Positions 24,491 through 33,652 of a stretch of 64,000 nucleotides of DNA are shown here, piece by piece. Position 1 is the first letter of the stretch. The number at the start of each line of letters is the position of its first letter. The stretch is from Lachnospiraceae bacterium (GTDB taxonomy: Bacteria > Bacillota > Clostridia > Lachnospirales > Lachnospiraceae). Location: the NCBI GenBank assembly GCA_016290905.1, contig JAEEVO010000006.1, positions 1-64,000 of the forward strand. The letters are read 5' to 3'. The position numbers and the translations under genes are program-made. Below the pieces are notes generated by a model, which worked only from the letters and a program-made list of their open reading frames with translations, was not told the origin of the DNA and searched no databases.

Positions 24491-27400
24491 TCACGGCAAA
24501 CTCATCATATTGCCGAAAAGTGCCCGGAGTATCTCATCATCTTTTATATCTTTAAGTCCGGATGTCTCGTAATCCTTTACATACATTCCTAGGTCCTTAA
24601 GATCGATCCAGCCCGAAAGCTCAGCATTCTGAATATGGAGCTTGCTTATGCCATCGGTCTTATCGATCTTTACATTTCCTTTTCCTATGTGTACCCTTTT
24701 AGAGGAAGAATCGGGATCCGCAGTCGCTTCAAGCTCATACTCTAACTTAAGATCGCTTTGGGCTTCTACATCAAAAACATTTCCGACACATTCGATGTTT
24801 CCGTCCTTATCCATACGCCAAGTGATACTTTGGGAATAGAACCATATATTATAATCCTTAAGTTCGATCCTTCCGGCTCCTACAAAGGTCCCGTCACCGT
24901 TAAAGGTCGTTATCACCTTTGTTTCGGAAAGCCTGTCCACCGGGAGCCATTCGTTTCTCAGAGAATAGATTCCGCAATATTCAGGCCCTTTTAAAACACC
25001 GTTCCCATATACGTAGAACATATCTTCCGGATCTCCGTCTATAAGCAATTCCAGCCTCTTATCCGACTTGTCTATATCGGTAACCGCAAATTTATATGGT
25101 ATATTATTATCCTCAATCCCGTTATATGCCGACGCATTACACAGTTTTCCGTTGATATAGATCAGCGAATCGGGATATTTTCCGTAATAATCGTAATAAT
25201 CCGAACCGTTCTGATGTTTTGTCAATGTGCACCAGCCTTCAATATTTTCGGGTTCCGGATAATTGATCCATCCGCAGCTTGCCACAAACAGCTGTTCCTT
25301 TATTCCGTCTCCGTCCAGATCTAAAGAATAGCCTCTGTTTAGATTATATACGCCGGCACCGGAGATTTCTTCATCATAAGGACAGTGATTAACATAAATG
25401 TCATACATATCCTTATTAAAAAGTATACGGCGTAAGCTGTACATATTGGGGTTAAAGTTGCCCTCAAACCGTGCCGACCAGATATATTTTTCCCCATCTC
25501 CGTCAAATGAGAACAAGTGAAGATAATCCGTTGTCACATAGACCCTGTAACCCTGACCCGAGCTGTCATATTCACTGTTGGTTGATATGATAAGATAGCC
25601 GTTTTCCGACTTCTTATTTTCATGCCATGGATGTATAAGGCTTTCATCCTCATAAATTTCTCCAAACATACTCCATGTAGCAATATAATCCAATAAATAC
25701 CATGCTGATTTACTGCAGAAGCTGTTTGAAATCCCGGTACCGTCCGGCATCACATATGTGAACTCAAAGTCATGCACAAGGTTGTATTTATGATTTTGAA
25801 ACAATTTGTTGAATAAATTATATGTACTAAAAGAACTATTCGGATCCTGTATTACATTCTTAACGGTATCATCTTCATACACTATTATCTGATCTACTAT
25901 TACTGCATCTTCCTGCTTAAAATAATCATCCGATCTGCTGCTAAATCCCGAAGCCATAAATGCCTGCTGATATGTTATGTTTTCGATGTTGCTCAAAATT
26001 ACATAAGTTACATCTGCTTTTGCGCCCGGCATCCGTCCCGGTAAAACCAGCCTGTACTGATAAGTATATCCATCTGCCCAAGTGTATGTCCCGTCTTTTA
26101 ATCTATAATAATGCGCTCCCATTGAGGTGGTAAATATTTCTTCATACTCAGAATCAATATCCGATATTTTTTCCGATAACTCTGGATCATTCTCCAAAGT
26201 TAATGCAGTATTTTCCTTATCCGTTTCTTTACCCTCAAATGTAAAATCCGGAATTTCATTATTCTCTTTTCCTGTTTCAGATGCTTTTTCTGTACCATTA
26301 TCTGTACTATTCATCTTTTCTTTTTCACCCGGTTTTGTAAAGAAAAATACAGTTATTCCGATAAGTAATACAAATGCTGCAGCGATCACCCAGAACAATG
26401 GCTTTTTGTAGTTTAAAGCGGCTTTTATCCTATCCTTTACCGCAACCTCTCCGAATGCAAGAGGGCAGCTGTACATGAAATGTCTGTCTGTACTGCATGA
26501 AAGCAGTGTGTCGGAATATGCCCTTATCTGTATCGGATCCATACCGGATATGACACTTTCATCACAGGCAAACTCTATATCCCTGCAAAAACAAGCATAT
26601 GCCGCCCAAATGAAGGGATTGAACCAGTAAACCATCAGCAGCATAAATCCAAAAACCTTCCATATATGATCCTTCCGTTTCAGGTGAACCGTTTCATGCG
26701 ATAAAATACTTTCTATCTGACTTTTCCCGATATCCCCCGGGATATATATCTTGGGTTTTACGATACCGAATATAAATGCCGAATCTATTCTGTCGCAGAC
26801 GTATACATTATCCGATGCAGCCTCACAATATCTTATCGATTCCGAAAGCCTCTTCTTCATCCTGATATAGCCTGTTACCATATAAATAAAGAATGCTGCA
26901 ACTCCGCAAAGCCATACATAGGAAAGCACCTGCCGGATATTACTCTTGTTTTCATCGGCATCATCCGCTGATATATTGGATTTTATTCCTGTATCAATAT
27001 GTTCGTCCGTATCAGTGCCTGCCGGAATGATTTCAGTTCCGTTAACAGCTCCGATACCGGGTTCTACATTATTATTGTAGGTATCCTTTACGGATGCATC
27101 GGCGTATCCTTGTGAAACATTGTTTCCCCCGATGCTGTCCGGTCGGTTACTTTCTGTGATATTATTTGTTTTCTCATCGGATATCATATCTGTTTCCGCT
27201 GTACCGTCTATCTTTCCGGGCTGTTTTTCATTCCCGTCAGGAAGTACTGACTGCCGGCTCTGATCCTGAATATTATCTGTCAGGCCGGTATCACTTGCTG
27301 CATATAAGCTTTCATCAGAAGATATACTGTCCTTTCCCGCCGTCTCCTCTATCCTTATAAAATCTCCGGACGGCATGATCGAAAGCTTGCTCTCAAACGA

Positions 27401-27556
27401 TATCGGTATCACCAAACGCAATGCCACCACTATCCATAAGAAACAGGTTGCCCTCCTTGATGTTTTCTTCAAAAAGGATCTGAATACAAATACAAGAAGA
27501 ACAAGCATGCTTGCGGATATGCTTAAGTTTATCAGTTTAATAAACAAAGTATCCAT
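24491..27556 (-). CDS. BlaR1/MecR1-like M56 metalloprotease with large unusual sensor region
   Basis: A 1021-residue membrane protease. The first two helices (about 8-30 and 36-56) are followed by an insertion of about 140 residues rich in S, T, D, N and G, a third helix (212-232), then the zinc motif HETVH at 287-291 with the downstream EFACDE, and a fourth helix near 386-407. The outer part (410-1021) should sense the signal, but I see no penicillin-binding SxxK/KTG signature; it has a DLDGDGIKEQLF calcium-type repeat word typical of FG-GAP/VCBS-like domains. Paired with blaI 21 bases upstream. It probably cleaves that repressor on sensing something other than a beta-lactam. Confidence 0.85.
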   Translation of the reverse strand: MDTLFIKLINLSISASMLVLLVFVFRSFLKKTSRRATCFLWIVVALRLVIPISFESKLSIMPSGDFIRIEETAGKDSISSDESLYAASDTGLTDNIQDQSRQSVLPDGNEKQPGKIDGTAETDMISDEKTNNITESNRPDSIGGNNVSQGYADASVKDTYNNNVEPGIGAVNGTEIIPAGTDTDEHIDTGIKSNISADDADENKSNIRQVLSYVWLCGVAAFFIYMVTGYIRMKKRLSESIRYCEAASDNVYVCDRIDSAFIFGIVKPKIYIPGDIGKSQIESILSHETVHLKRKDHIWKVFGFMLLMVYWFNPFIWAAYACFCRDIEFACDESVISGMDPIQIRAYSDTLLSCSTDRHFMYSCPLAFGEVAVKDRIKAALNYKKPLFWVIAAAFVLLIGITVFFFTKPGEKEKMNSTDNGTEKASETGKENNEIPDFTFEGKETDKENTALTLENDPELSEKISDIDSEYEEIFTTSMGAHYYRLKDGTYTWADGYTYQYRLVLPGRMPGAKADVTYVILSNIENITYQQAFMASGFSSRSDDYFKQEDAVIVDQIIVYEDDTVKNVIQDPNSSFSTYNLFNKLFQNHKYNLVHDFEFTYVMPDGTGISNSFCSKSAWYLLDYIATWSMFGEIYEDESLIHPWHENKKSENGYLIISTNSEYDSSGQGYRVYVTTDYLHLFSFDGDGEKYIWSARFEGNFNPNMYSLRRILFNKDMYDIYVNHCPYDEEISGAGVYNLNRGYSLDLDGDGIKEQLFVASCGWINYPEPENIEGWCTLTKHQNGSDYYDYYGKYPDSLIYINGKLCNASAYNGIEDNNIPYKFAVTDIDKSDKRLELLIDGDPEDMFYVYGNGVLKGPEYCGIYSLRNEWLPVDRLSETKVITTFNGDGTFVGAGRIELKDYNIWFYSQSITWRMDKDGNIECVGNVFDVEAQSDLKLEYELEATADPDSSSKRVHIGKGNVKIDKTDGISKLHIQNAELSGWIDLKDLGMYVKDYETSGLKDIKDDEILRALFGNMMSLP

Positions 27557-27577
27557 AAACCATCCTCCTTATCCGTA

Positions 27578-27940
27578 TCATTTTACATCATACTCATCTA
27601 TCATCCTGCGTATTTCAGCAATTTCGTCTTTCGAAAGCTTTTTTCTCTTTGTGAACGCGGCAATAAAAGCGGGCAGCGACCCGTTAAAGGACTCCTCAAC
27701 AAAACTCTCGCTCTTGGCACTGTAGAAATTTTCTCTTGATACCAGTGATGTAACAACCGAGTTTTCCATTTTGAAAACTCCGCCCTCGCAAAGTCTTTTT
27801 AAAACCGTGTAGGTTGTAGTTCTCTTCCAGTTAAACTTCTCCTTGCATTTCTCAACAAGCTCAGAGGTTGTAAGCGGTTCACTTTCCCATACAAGATCCG
27901 CAAAACTTGATTCAACCATACCCATATTGTAACCAACCAT
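27578..27940 (-). CDS. BlaI/MecI-family repressor
   Basis: A 120-residue winged-helix repressor. The phrases LVWESEPLTTSELVEKC and WKRTTTYTVLKRLCEGG are the family recognition helix region; the C-terminal dimerisation helix (residues 80-120) is where the M56 protease would cut. A GGGAGG site precedes the ATG at 27940. Two dyad operators overlap and follow its promoter, indicating autoregulation. No beta-lactamase gene is next to it, so the regulon beyond blaI-blaR1 is unknown. Confidence 0.92.
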   Translation of the reverse strand: MVGYNMGMVESSFADLVWESEPLTTSELVEKCKEKFNWKRTTTYTVLKRLCEGGVFKMENSVVTSLVSRENFYSAKSESFVEESFNGSLPAFIAAFTKRKKLSKDEIAEIRRMIDEYDVK

Positions 27941-28012
27941 ATCGTACCTCCCGGTTATGACGAAATCCTTATAATTTCGTCGTTACTATCTTTGTTTTCT
28001 CTTCTGCAGAAG

Positions 28013-28065
28013 TGTCTACATCTCTTAGACAGTCTCATTCTACACTCTTTAGACAATCTTGTCAA
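28013..28065 (-). promoter_or_regulatory. blaI promoter with two dyad operators
   Basis: Promoter TTGACA (28060-28065), 17 bases, TAGAAT (28037-28042) on the minus strand. Dyads: TGTCTA, 7 bases, TAGACA at 28013-28031; and ATTCTA, 7 bases, TAGACA at 28037-28055. Their centres are 24 bp apart, and the second covers the -10 and spacer, fitting BlaI-type repression. Confidence 0.75.
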
Positions 28066-28084
28066 GCAGTTTTTTCAAAAACAG

Positions 28085-28113
28085 TTGACAAATATGTAAA
28101 AAGATGTTAATAT
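28085..28113 (+). promoter_or_regulatory. Promoter of the symporter-esterase unit
   Basis: TTGACA (28085-28090), 17 bases, TAATAT (28108-28113), almost consensus. It diverges from the blaI promoter, whose -35 lies 20 bases away. Confidence 0.8.
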
Positions 28114-28122
28114 CACCTTGTT

Positions 28123-28147
28123 GCTTTAAAGCGTTGCGCTTTAAAGC
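28123..28147 (+). promoter_or_regulatory. Twin palindromic decamers in the symporter leader
   Basis: GCTTTAAAGC occurs twice, each copy a perfect palindrome, separated by GTTGC. It can form a ten-pair hairpin in RNA or a double operator in DNA. It lies right after the transcription start. Confidence 0.55.
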
Positions 28148-28195
28148 AGTAAAGTGCAGTTGATAAAATACAATATTTAAGGAAGGTGCTTGACC

Positions 28196-29737
28196 ATGGT
28201 TGTGAAAATTCTGATTCTTGTAGTTTTCTTCTCCGTAATGATCCTTGTCGGCGTATCCGCCAAAAAGAAGGTTACCGGAGTAAATGATTTCGTCCTCGGC
28301 GGAAGAAAGATCGGTCCCTGGATGGCTGCATTCTCGTTCGGAACCTCATATTTCTCCGCAGTTATCTTTGTAGGATATGCGGGACAGTTCGGATGGAAAT
28401 TCGGTATTGCCTCTACATGGATAGGTATTGGTAATGCTCTTATCGGATCAATGCTCGCATGGGTAATCCTCGGCCGAAGGACCAGAGTCATGACAAATCA
28501 TCTCCAGTCTTCAACAATGCCCGATTTCTTCGGAAAGAGATATGACAGCAAGGCATTAAAGATTGCGGCATCGGCCATCGCATTCGTTTTCCTTATTCCT
28601 TATACAGCATCTGTTTATAACGGACTTTCCAAGCTTTTCGCACTCGCTTTTGATATTCCTTACGCAGCGGTTGTTATCGGTATGGCGGTTCTTACCGGTG
28701 TCTATGTAATACTGGGCGGATATATGGCTTCGAGTATGAACGATTTCATACAGGGTATGATCATGCTGGTAGGTATCATCGCCGTTATCGCAAGCGTTCT
28801 TGCGGGACAGGGCGGTTTTACGGAAGCTATAAAAGCTCTTTCCAATGTTCAGGCGGCCGAGACTGCCGAACAGCCCGGTGTTTTTGCATCATTCTTCGGA
28901 CCCGATCCGGCAGGTCTCTTAAGCGTTGTTATCCTTACCTCACTCGGAACATGGGGACTTCCCCAGATGGTCCAGAAATTCTATGCCATCAAGAGCGAGA
29001 AGGCTATTAAGACCGGAACCATAGTTTCTACATTCTTTGCCATCATCATCGGCGGCGGTTCATACTTCATGGGCGGTTTCGGAAGATTATTCGGCGGAGA
29101 AGGCGCCAGCTTTATCAATGCCGAGACCGGTGCTGTTGCATATGACGGTATCGTTCCCGCGATGTTACAGAATTCCCTCAGTGATATCCTTATCGGTGTG
29201 GTTGTTGTCCTTGTCCTTTCGGCTTCAATGTCGACACTTTCCGCACTGGTCCTTACATCAAGCTCAACACTTACACTCGATGTATTAAAGGACAATGTGA
29301 TCAAGAATATGGATCAGAAGAAACAGCTGCTTATCATGAGGATAATGATCGTGTTCTTCGTTGTTATTTCTGTTGTTATAGCACTTGATCCTCCTACAGC
29401 CATTGCACAGCTCATGGGTATTTCCTGGGGTGCTCTGGCAGGCGCATTCCTTGCTCCCTTCCTTTACGGTCTGTACTGGAAGAAGGTTACAAAACCGGCA
29501 GTCTGGGCAAGCTTCGTTTGCAGCATCGCTCTTACAGTCGGCAACCTTTTCCTGAATTTCTTCTCTTCACCGATCGTTGCCGGTGCTGCAGCCATGATCG
29601 CAGGTCTGATCATCGTACCTATTGTTTCGCTGATCACAAAGAATTCTCAAAAGGATAAGAACCGTGTTGAAAACATCTTTGAATGCTACAATGTGAACAT
29701 TACCGTTAAAAAATCTAAGCAGCTTTCCGCAGACTGA
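28196..29737 (+). CDS. Sodium:solute symporter family transporter
   Basis: A 513-residue polytopic membrane protein with about 13 hydrophobic helices, of the SSS family (PutP/PanF/sialate type). Typical are the N-terminal DFVLGGRKIGPW motif that begins the second helix region, FSFGTSYFSAVIF, and the SASMSTLSALVLTSSS sodium-site segment in the middle. The ATG at 28196 is preferred to the TTG at 28190 because of the spacing from AAGGAAGG. The substrate cannot be inferred. It is followed after 18 bases by an esterase, so the pair may import and process an ester or an organic acid. Confidence 0.92.
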   Translation: MVVKILILVVFFSVMILVGVSAKKKVTGVNDFVLGGRKIGPWMAAFSFGTSYFSAVIFVGYAGQFGWKFGIASTWIGIGNALIGSMLAWVILGRRTRVMTNHLQSSTMPDFFGKRYDSKALKIAASAIAFVFLIPYTASVYNGLSKLFALAFDIPYAAVVIGMAVLTGVYVILGGYMASSMNDFIQGMIMLVGIIAVIASVLAGQGGFTEAIKALSNVQAAETAEQPGVFASFFGPDPAGLLSVVILTSLGTWGLPQMVQKFYAIKSEKAIKTGTIVSTFFAIIIGGGSYFMGGFGRLFGGEGASFINAETGAVAYDGIVPAMLQNSLSDILIGVVVVLVLSASMSTLSALVLTSSSTLTLDVLKDNVIKNMDQKKQLLIMRIMIVFFVVISVVIALDPPTAIAQLMGISWGALAGAFLAPFLYGLYWKKVTKPAVWASFVCSIALTVGNLFLNFFSSPIVAGAAAMIAGLIIVPIVSLITKNSQKDKNRVENIFECYNVNITVKKSKQLSAD

Positions 29738-29755
29738 TAAAAAAGGAGTCCCAAT

Positions 29756-30547
29756 ATGGCTAAATTTGATGGAGTTTTTTATTCAAGATCATTATCGAGA
29801 CCGGTGCATTTCGTAGCTGTTCTTTCCAACGATAATGCATTTCCTACCGACAATAACCCTAACTATCAGCGCCCGGCCAAGAATGTCTACCTGCTCCACG
29901 GCTACAGCGGATGCGATACAGACTGGGTTTCAAACGTTCCGTTGGGAGATCTTGCAAACAGGTTTAACGTAAACTTCTTCTGCCCGAACGGTGACAACAG
30001 CTTTTATCTCAACCAGCCGGCCTCAGGCTTTAAATATGCCACCTATGTCGGTGAAGAGTTCGTAAACTATACAAGAAAAACCTTTAATCTTTCCGATAAA
30101 AGAGAGGATACGTTCATCGGCGGACTTTCGATGGGCGGTTTCGGAGCACTTCATACCTCGCTCCTTTTTAATGACACCTTCTCAAAGTGCCTGGCTCTTT
30201 CCTCCGCGCTCATCCATAAGATGGTAGCACACATGACTCCCGATATGGATAATCCCATGGCAAATTATGCATATTATGCATTTACCTTCGGCGATCCCTC
30301 AAAAATTGAGGAGTCGGAAAACAATCCGGAATATCTCGTTAAAAAGCTTAAAGAAGACGGAAAGCAGTTCCCCGATATCTATATGGCATGCGGAACCGAG
30401 GACTTCCTCATCGAACCTAACCGTGCATTTAAAGCATTCCTTGACGAAAACGAAGTTCCGGCAACCTTCTTTACCGGCCCGGGAATACATGATTTCAGGT
30501 TCTGGCGTGCCCAGCTTGAAGCCGGACTAGAATGGGCTCTTAAGTAA
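29756..30547 (+). CDS. Esterase of the EstA/esterase-D type
   Basis: A 263-residue alpha/beta hydrolase. The oxyanion HGYSG near residue 48, the nucleophile elbow GGLSMGGFGA (serine near 121), an acid in the CGTEDFL segment and the catalytic histidine in GIHDFRFW make a complete triad. Relatives are tributyrin or feruloyl/acetyl esterases in Lactobacillales and Clostridia. No signal peptide, so it is cytoplasmic. GGAGT stands before the ATG, 18 bases after the symporter gene. Confidence 0.9.
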   Translation: MAKFDGVFYSRSLSRPVHFVAVLSNDNAFPTDNNPNYQRPAKNVYLLHGYSGCDTDWVSNVPLGDLANRFNVNFFCPNGDNSFYLNQPASGFKYATYVGEEFVNYTRKTFNLSDKREDTFIGGLSMGGFGALHTSLLFNDTFSKCLALSSALIHKMVAHMTPDMDNPMANYAYYAFTFGDPSKIEESENNPEYLVKKLKEDGKQFPDIYMACGTEDFLIEPNRAFKAFLDENEVPATFFTGPGIHDFRFWRAQLEAGLEWALK

Positions 30548-30564
30548 TATCATTGCATCATTTT

Positions 30565-30600
30565 AAAAGGCCATCCGAAATGACGGATGACCTTTTCTTT
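30565..30600. terminator. Bidirectional terminator between convergent genes
   Basis: AAAAGG...CATCCG pairs with CGGATG...CCTTTT, followed by T-runs on both strands. It serves the esterase gene (plus) and the LCP-like gene (minus). Confidence 0.8.
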
Positions 30601-30601
30601 T

Positions 30602-31399
30602 TTACTCTATATGTACATTATCTTTAAGCAACGACCACAGACCTGCAAGATCAGCGAAACAGCTTTCATTTCTCTTTATTACGGGTGCATCATAAACCTT
30701 TACATCCCGATCGCTGAAGTTTTCCATATACGTTATCATGACCGTTTCTTCTTCGGAAGCAATGCTTGTCAGCCTGTCCTCCCGCTGCTCATGCAATTCC
30801 TTAAGTCCCAAAGCTGTCATTCTTTCCTCAAGGAAATCCTCCAATACGTATTCTTTGGAAAAAGAGATATAATGATCTATCTCCAGCCCGATAAGCTCCG
30901 ACAATATATCTTTTCCCGCCTCATAAGCGTTTTCTACTCCGTAATACCCATACAGCTCGCTCAATTTAACCGTCTGTGGAAGCAGTACGTTTCCGTTTGC
31001 AAGCTTACGGTAAAGCGACGCCGTCATGGTATAGGATATCTCCGGATCCAGATATATGATTGATGCCGACATGTTTATCGTATCAAATACTTCGAGAGCC
31101 AGCCTGTCTATCTTTCCTGTTTCGTAATCTGTTACGTAAATAAGACTCAATACTCTTCCCTTTGACAGTATTTTCAAAGCCGTATCCCCTGTATCCTCCG
31201 GATCCCCGGCTTCCTTAACGTCTGCTTCGTTAGTCCTTACCTGCGGTCTGAACAGTCCGGCCTTTTCAGCGTTTATCTCCGCCTTTACAGTTATCCTGTC
31301 AGCAATATATCTTGCTCCCTTATATCCTCCGAAAGCAGCCGCCATACATAAGAATACCGCTATCGTGGTAAAGATCAGTTTCTTTTTTCCCTTTGACAT
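30602..31399 (-). CDS. Membrane-anchored LytR-CpsA-Psr-like protein
   Basis: A 265-residue protein with one N-terminal membrane helix (about 7-26) and an outer domain. The order 'SLIYVTDYETGKIDRLAL ... IIYLDPEI ... LSELYGYYGVENAYEAG ... LIGLEIDHYISF' follows the LCP fold, whose members attach wall polymers to peptidoglycan. The arginines and the R/D that LCP enzymes use to bind the lipid pyrophosphate are not evident, and the domain is short, so it may be a non-catalytic relative. The ATG at 31399 follows AAAGGAG. A wall-polymer cluster lies nearby. Confidence 0.55.
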   Translation of the reverse strand: MSKGKKKLIFTTIAVFLCMAAAFGGYKGARYIADRITVKAEINAEKAGLFRPQVRTNEADVKEAGDPEDTGDTALKILSKGRVLSLIYVTDYETGKIDRLALEVFDTINMSASIIYLDPEISYTMTASLYRKLANGNVLLPQTVKLSELYGYYGVENAYEAGKDILSELIGLEIDHYISFSKEYVLEDFLEERMTALGLKELHEQREDRLTSIASEEETVMITYMENFSDRDVKVYDAPVIKRNESCFADLAGLWSLLKDNVHIE

Positions 31400-31464
31400 G
31401 ACCGCTCCTTTCTGTGTCTGCAAGACACGGATATTAATGAATAATCACAATCTACATAATGTGG

Positions 31465-31494
31465 TTGACAGCCACCCGCCATTAAATCTATAAT
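31465..31494 (+). promoter_or_regulatory. Promoter of the SDR gene
   Basis: TTGACA (31465-31470), 18 bases, TATAAT (31489-31494). The -35 lies in the loop of a small GTGG/CCAC hairpin. Confidence 0.75.
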
Positions 31495-31532
31495 ATGTTA
31501 CAGAAAACATTGTATTTAACAAAGGAGCCGCC

Positions 31533-32261
31533 ATGAAAACAGTTATCATCACCGGAGCAGCGCGTGGCATAGGCCGCGCTACAGCACTGAAATTTGCAAA
31601 AGAAGGATATAAGGTTGTCCTAAATGCACAGCATCCCAGCTCTGCCCTGCAAGAAACTACAGAAGAGTGCACCGCTCTCTCAGGTCAGACATCCTTAAGT
31701 GTAGCCGGAGATATTTCCGATCCCGCCTTTGTTAATGAGTTCATTCGGACTGCTGCCTCTCACCTCGGGACTATAGATGTGCTTATAAACAATGCCGGCA
31801 TATCCTTTGTCGGACTGATACAGGATACCGACGATGATACCTGGCAAAAGGTAATAAACACCAATCTCTCAGCAGTCCATTACTGTACCCGTGCGGTCAT
31901 CCCTTATATGCTGAAAAACAAATCCGGAAGCATAGTTAACGTTTCCTCCGTCTGGGGAAATGCCGGAGCCTCCTGTGAAGTTGCCTATTCCGCTTCAAAA
32001 GGCGGAGTCAACGCATATACAAAAGCAGCCGCCAAGGAGCTCGCACCTTCGGGTATTTCCGTAAATGCCGTCGCTTGCGGCTGTATAAAAACCGATATGT
32101 TAAATGTCTATTCCGAGGACGAACTAAACAACCTTGCGGAACAGATCCCTGTTGGCAGACTCGGCACACCTGAGGAAATCGCCGAGATCATACTTAAGCT
32201 TGCAGAATGCCCGTCATACCTCACCGGTCAGATAGTGACCGCTGACGGTGGCTGGACTTAA
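31533..32261 (+). CDS. Short-chain dehydrogenase/reductase (FabG-like)
   Basis: A 242-residue SDR. It has the cofactor motif TGAARGIG near the start, the structural NNAG near residue 85, serine in NVSSVWG, and the YSASK catalytic pair. The closing VTADGGWT is typical of FabG/3-ketoacyl reductase-like members. It could be a second fatty-acid reductase or act on a sugar or alcohol. AAAGGAG precedes the ATG. Its stop overlaps by four bases the end of the convergent transferase gene. Confidence 0.88.
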   Translation: MKTVIITGAARGIGRATALKFAKEGYKVVLNAQHPSSALQETTEECTALSGQTSLSVAGDISDPAFVNEFIRTAASHLGTIDVLINNAGISFVGLIQDTDDDTWQKVINTNLSAVHYCTRAVIPYMLKNKSGSIVNVSSVWGNAGASCEVAYSASKGGVNAYTKAAAKELAPSGISVNAVACGCIKTDMLNVYSEDELNNLAEQIPVGRLGTPEEIAEIILKLAECPSYLTGQIVTADGGWT

Positions 32262-33607
32262 TCCACCAGTCTCTGTATCAGCTTGGCAACCTTTTCGGCA
32301 GCCCTGCCGTTTTCAACTATACCTATATTGTCGAAGAATTCTTCCTGCTGCTGCCTGTATCCTTTTCTGTCATAGGAAAGGATATTTTCATACAGCTCCT
32401 TTTCGGTCCTTGCAATAGGGAACGGGAGCTTTTCATAGTCAAAATACATGCCGCGGGTATCATCGTATTTCTCAAGGTCGGTGGCGTAAAGGAAGACCGG
32501 TTTTCCGACGTAAGCCATCTCAAACATGCAGTTGGAATAGTCGGTTATCAGAACATCGGCGGCGGCGAGTATGGAATACAGATCGCTGAACTCGTTACCG
32601 TCTATTATCCTCTCCGTCTCGTCAAACTTAAGATATGCGCTGTTTATATGGTTTACCCTTGACATTGCCAGCGGATGGTATCTCGTTACTACGACAAATT
32701 TCCCTCCGAATCTGGCTTCTAAGGCATTGATTATGCTGCCTGCAGTTTCATTGCCCCTCTCTTCATACGGAGAAACAGAATCCCTGTAGGTAGGCGCATA
32801 TACAGCAATATTTATCCTTAAATGATCTTTTTTCTCATCGGTGTCCGCACCGCTTTCCTTCATCTTGAAAGCTTTGATATATGCCTCGTTAAGCAGCCTT
32901 CTGAATACCGAATCCGCAAGCCTTGACAAGAGCTTTTCCCTCATGGCACCGGCGCTGAACCTTACCGGCCTTATGAGAGTATCCATTCTTGCAGATCCAA
33001 AACAGAATATCTTCTTTTTAAATCCGAACGCACGTCGGTAAAGCTCGTTGCACCACTCGCTGTTTGATATGTAGATATCAGTCATCTGAGTGTCCCTTAT
33101 CGCATTCCTTATGTATTCGGGCGAAAGATAATCCCTGCAGTCAAGCTCAAGCCTCTTTAAAGGAAGGCTTCCGTGCCATGTCTGGATATAGATCTGATTT
33201 CTTCTTTTCTGTATATAGCTTTCCTTCCGGTTGCAGTCGACCCAGACTCCTGCGGTCGAAAGCGCATAGATAGCTGATTTGGAATTTGTCTTCAGAAAAG
33301 TTATGCACTGTGCATCCTCGTTCATCTCTTCCTTAAGCGGAGGCTTGTTCGTGATAAAAAACACCTTTTCGGCTATCATGGAATTGGTATAATTCGTTGT
33401 CCTTTTGAGAAGACGGACATAGTTCTCCGCAATCCATCTGGGGTTATCTCCGTATCCCCATACATTGCTGAAAACCACCTTATCCTTTTCTACCTTGAAC
33501 ATGCTGAAGAGCTTAAACTCTTTTTCTATGATCGATTCCCGCATGCTCCTGTATTTTACAATGGCTCCCTCGGGTGCTATTCTTTTCATGTCGTTCCGTA
33601 TATCCAC
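32258..33607 (-). CDS. CDP-glycerol glycerophosphotransferase family protein
   Basis: A 449-residue transferase of the TagB/TagF family, which adds glycerol-phosphate (or related polyol phosphates) to wall polymers. The conserved QTWHGSLPLKRL motif, YAPTYRDS, and the ADVLITDYSNCMFE donor-site segment are present. A GTG start at 33607 has AGGAGG six bases upstream and is better supported than the ATG six codons in. Last gene of the wall-polymer operon; its end overlaps the convergent SDR gene. Membrane-associated, no helices visible. Confidence 0.88.
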   Translation of the reverse strand: MDIRNDMKRIAPEGAIVKYRSMRESIIEKEFKLFSMFKVEKDKVVFSNVWGYGDNPRWIAENYVRLLKRTTNYTNSMIAEKVFFITNKPPLKEEMNEDAQCITFLKTNSKSAIYALSTAGVWVDCNRKESYIQKRRNQIYIQTWHGSLPLKRLELDCRDYLSPEYIRNAIRDTQMTDIYISNSEWCNELYRRAFGFKKKIFCFGSARMDTLIRPVRFSAGAMREKLLSRLADSVFRRLLNEAYIKAFKMKESGADTDEKKDHLRINIAVYAPTYRDSVSPYEERGNETAGSIINALEARFGGKFVVVTRYHPLAMSRVNHINSAYLKFDETERIIDGNEFSDLYSILAAADVLITDYSNCMFEMAYVGKPVFLYATDLEKYDDTRGMYFDYEKLPFPIARTEKELYENILSYDRKGYRQQQEEFFDNIGIVENGRAAEKVAKLIQRLVD

Positions 33608-33652
33608 AGCATCCTCCTTGATCTATAGCAGGTAACAATAACTTTTCCCTTG

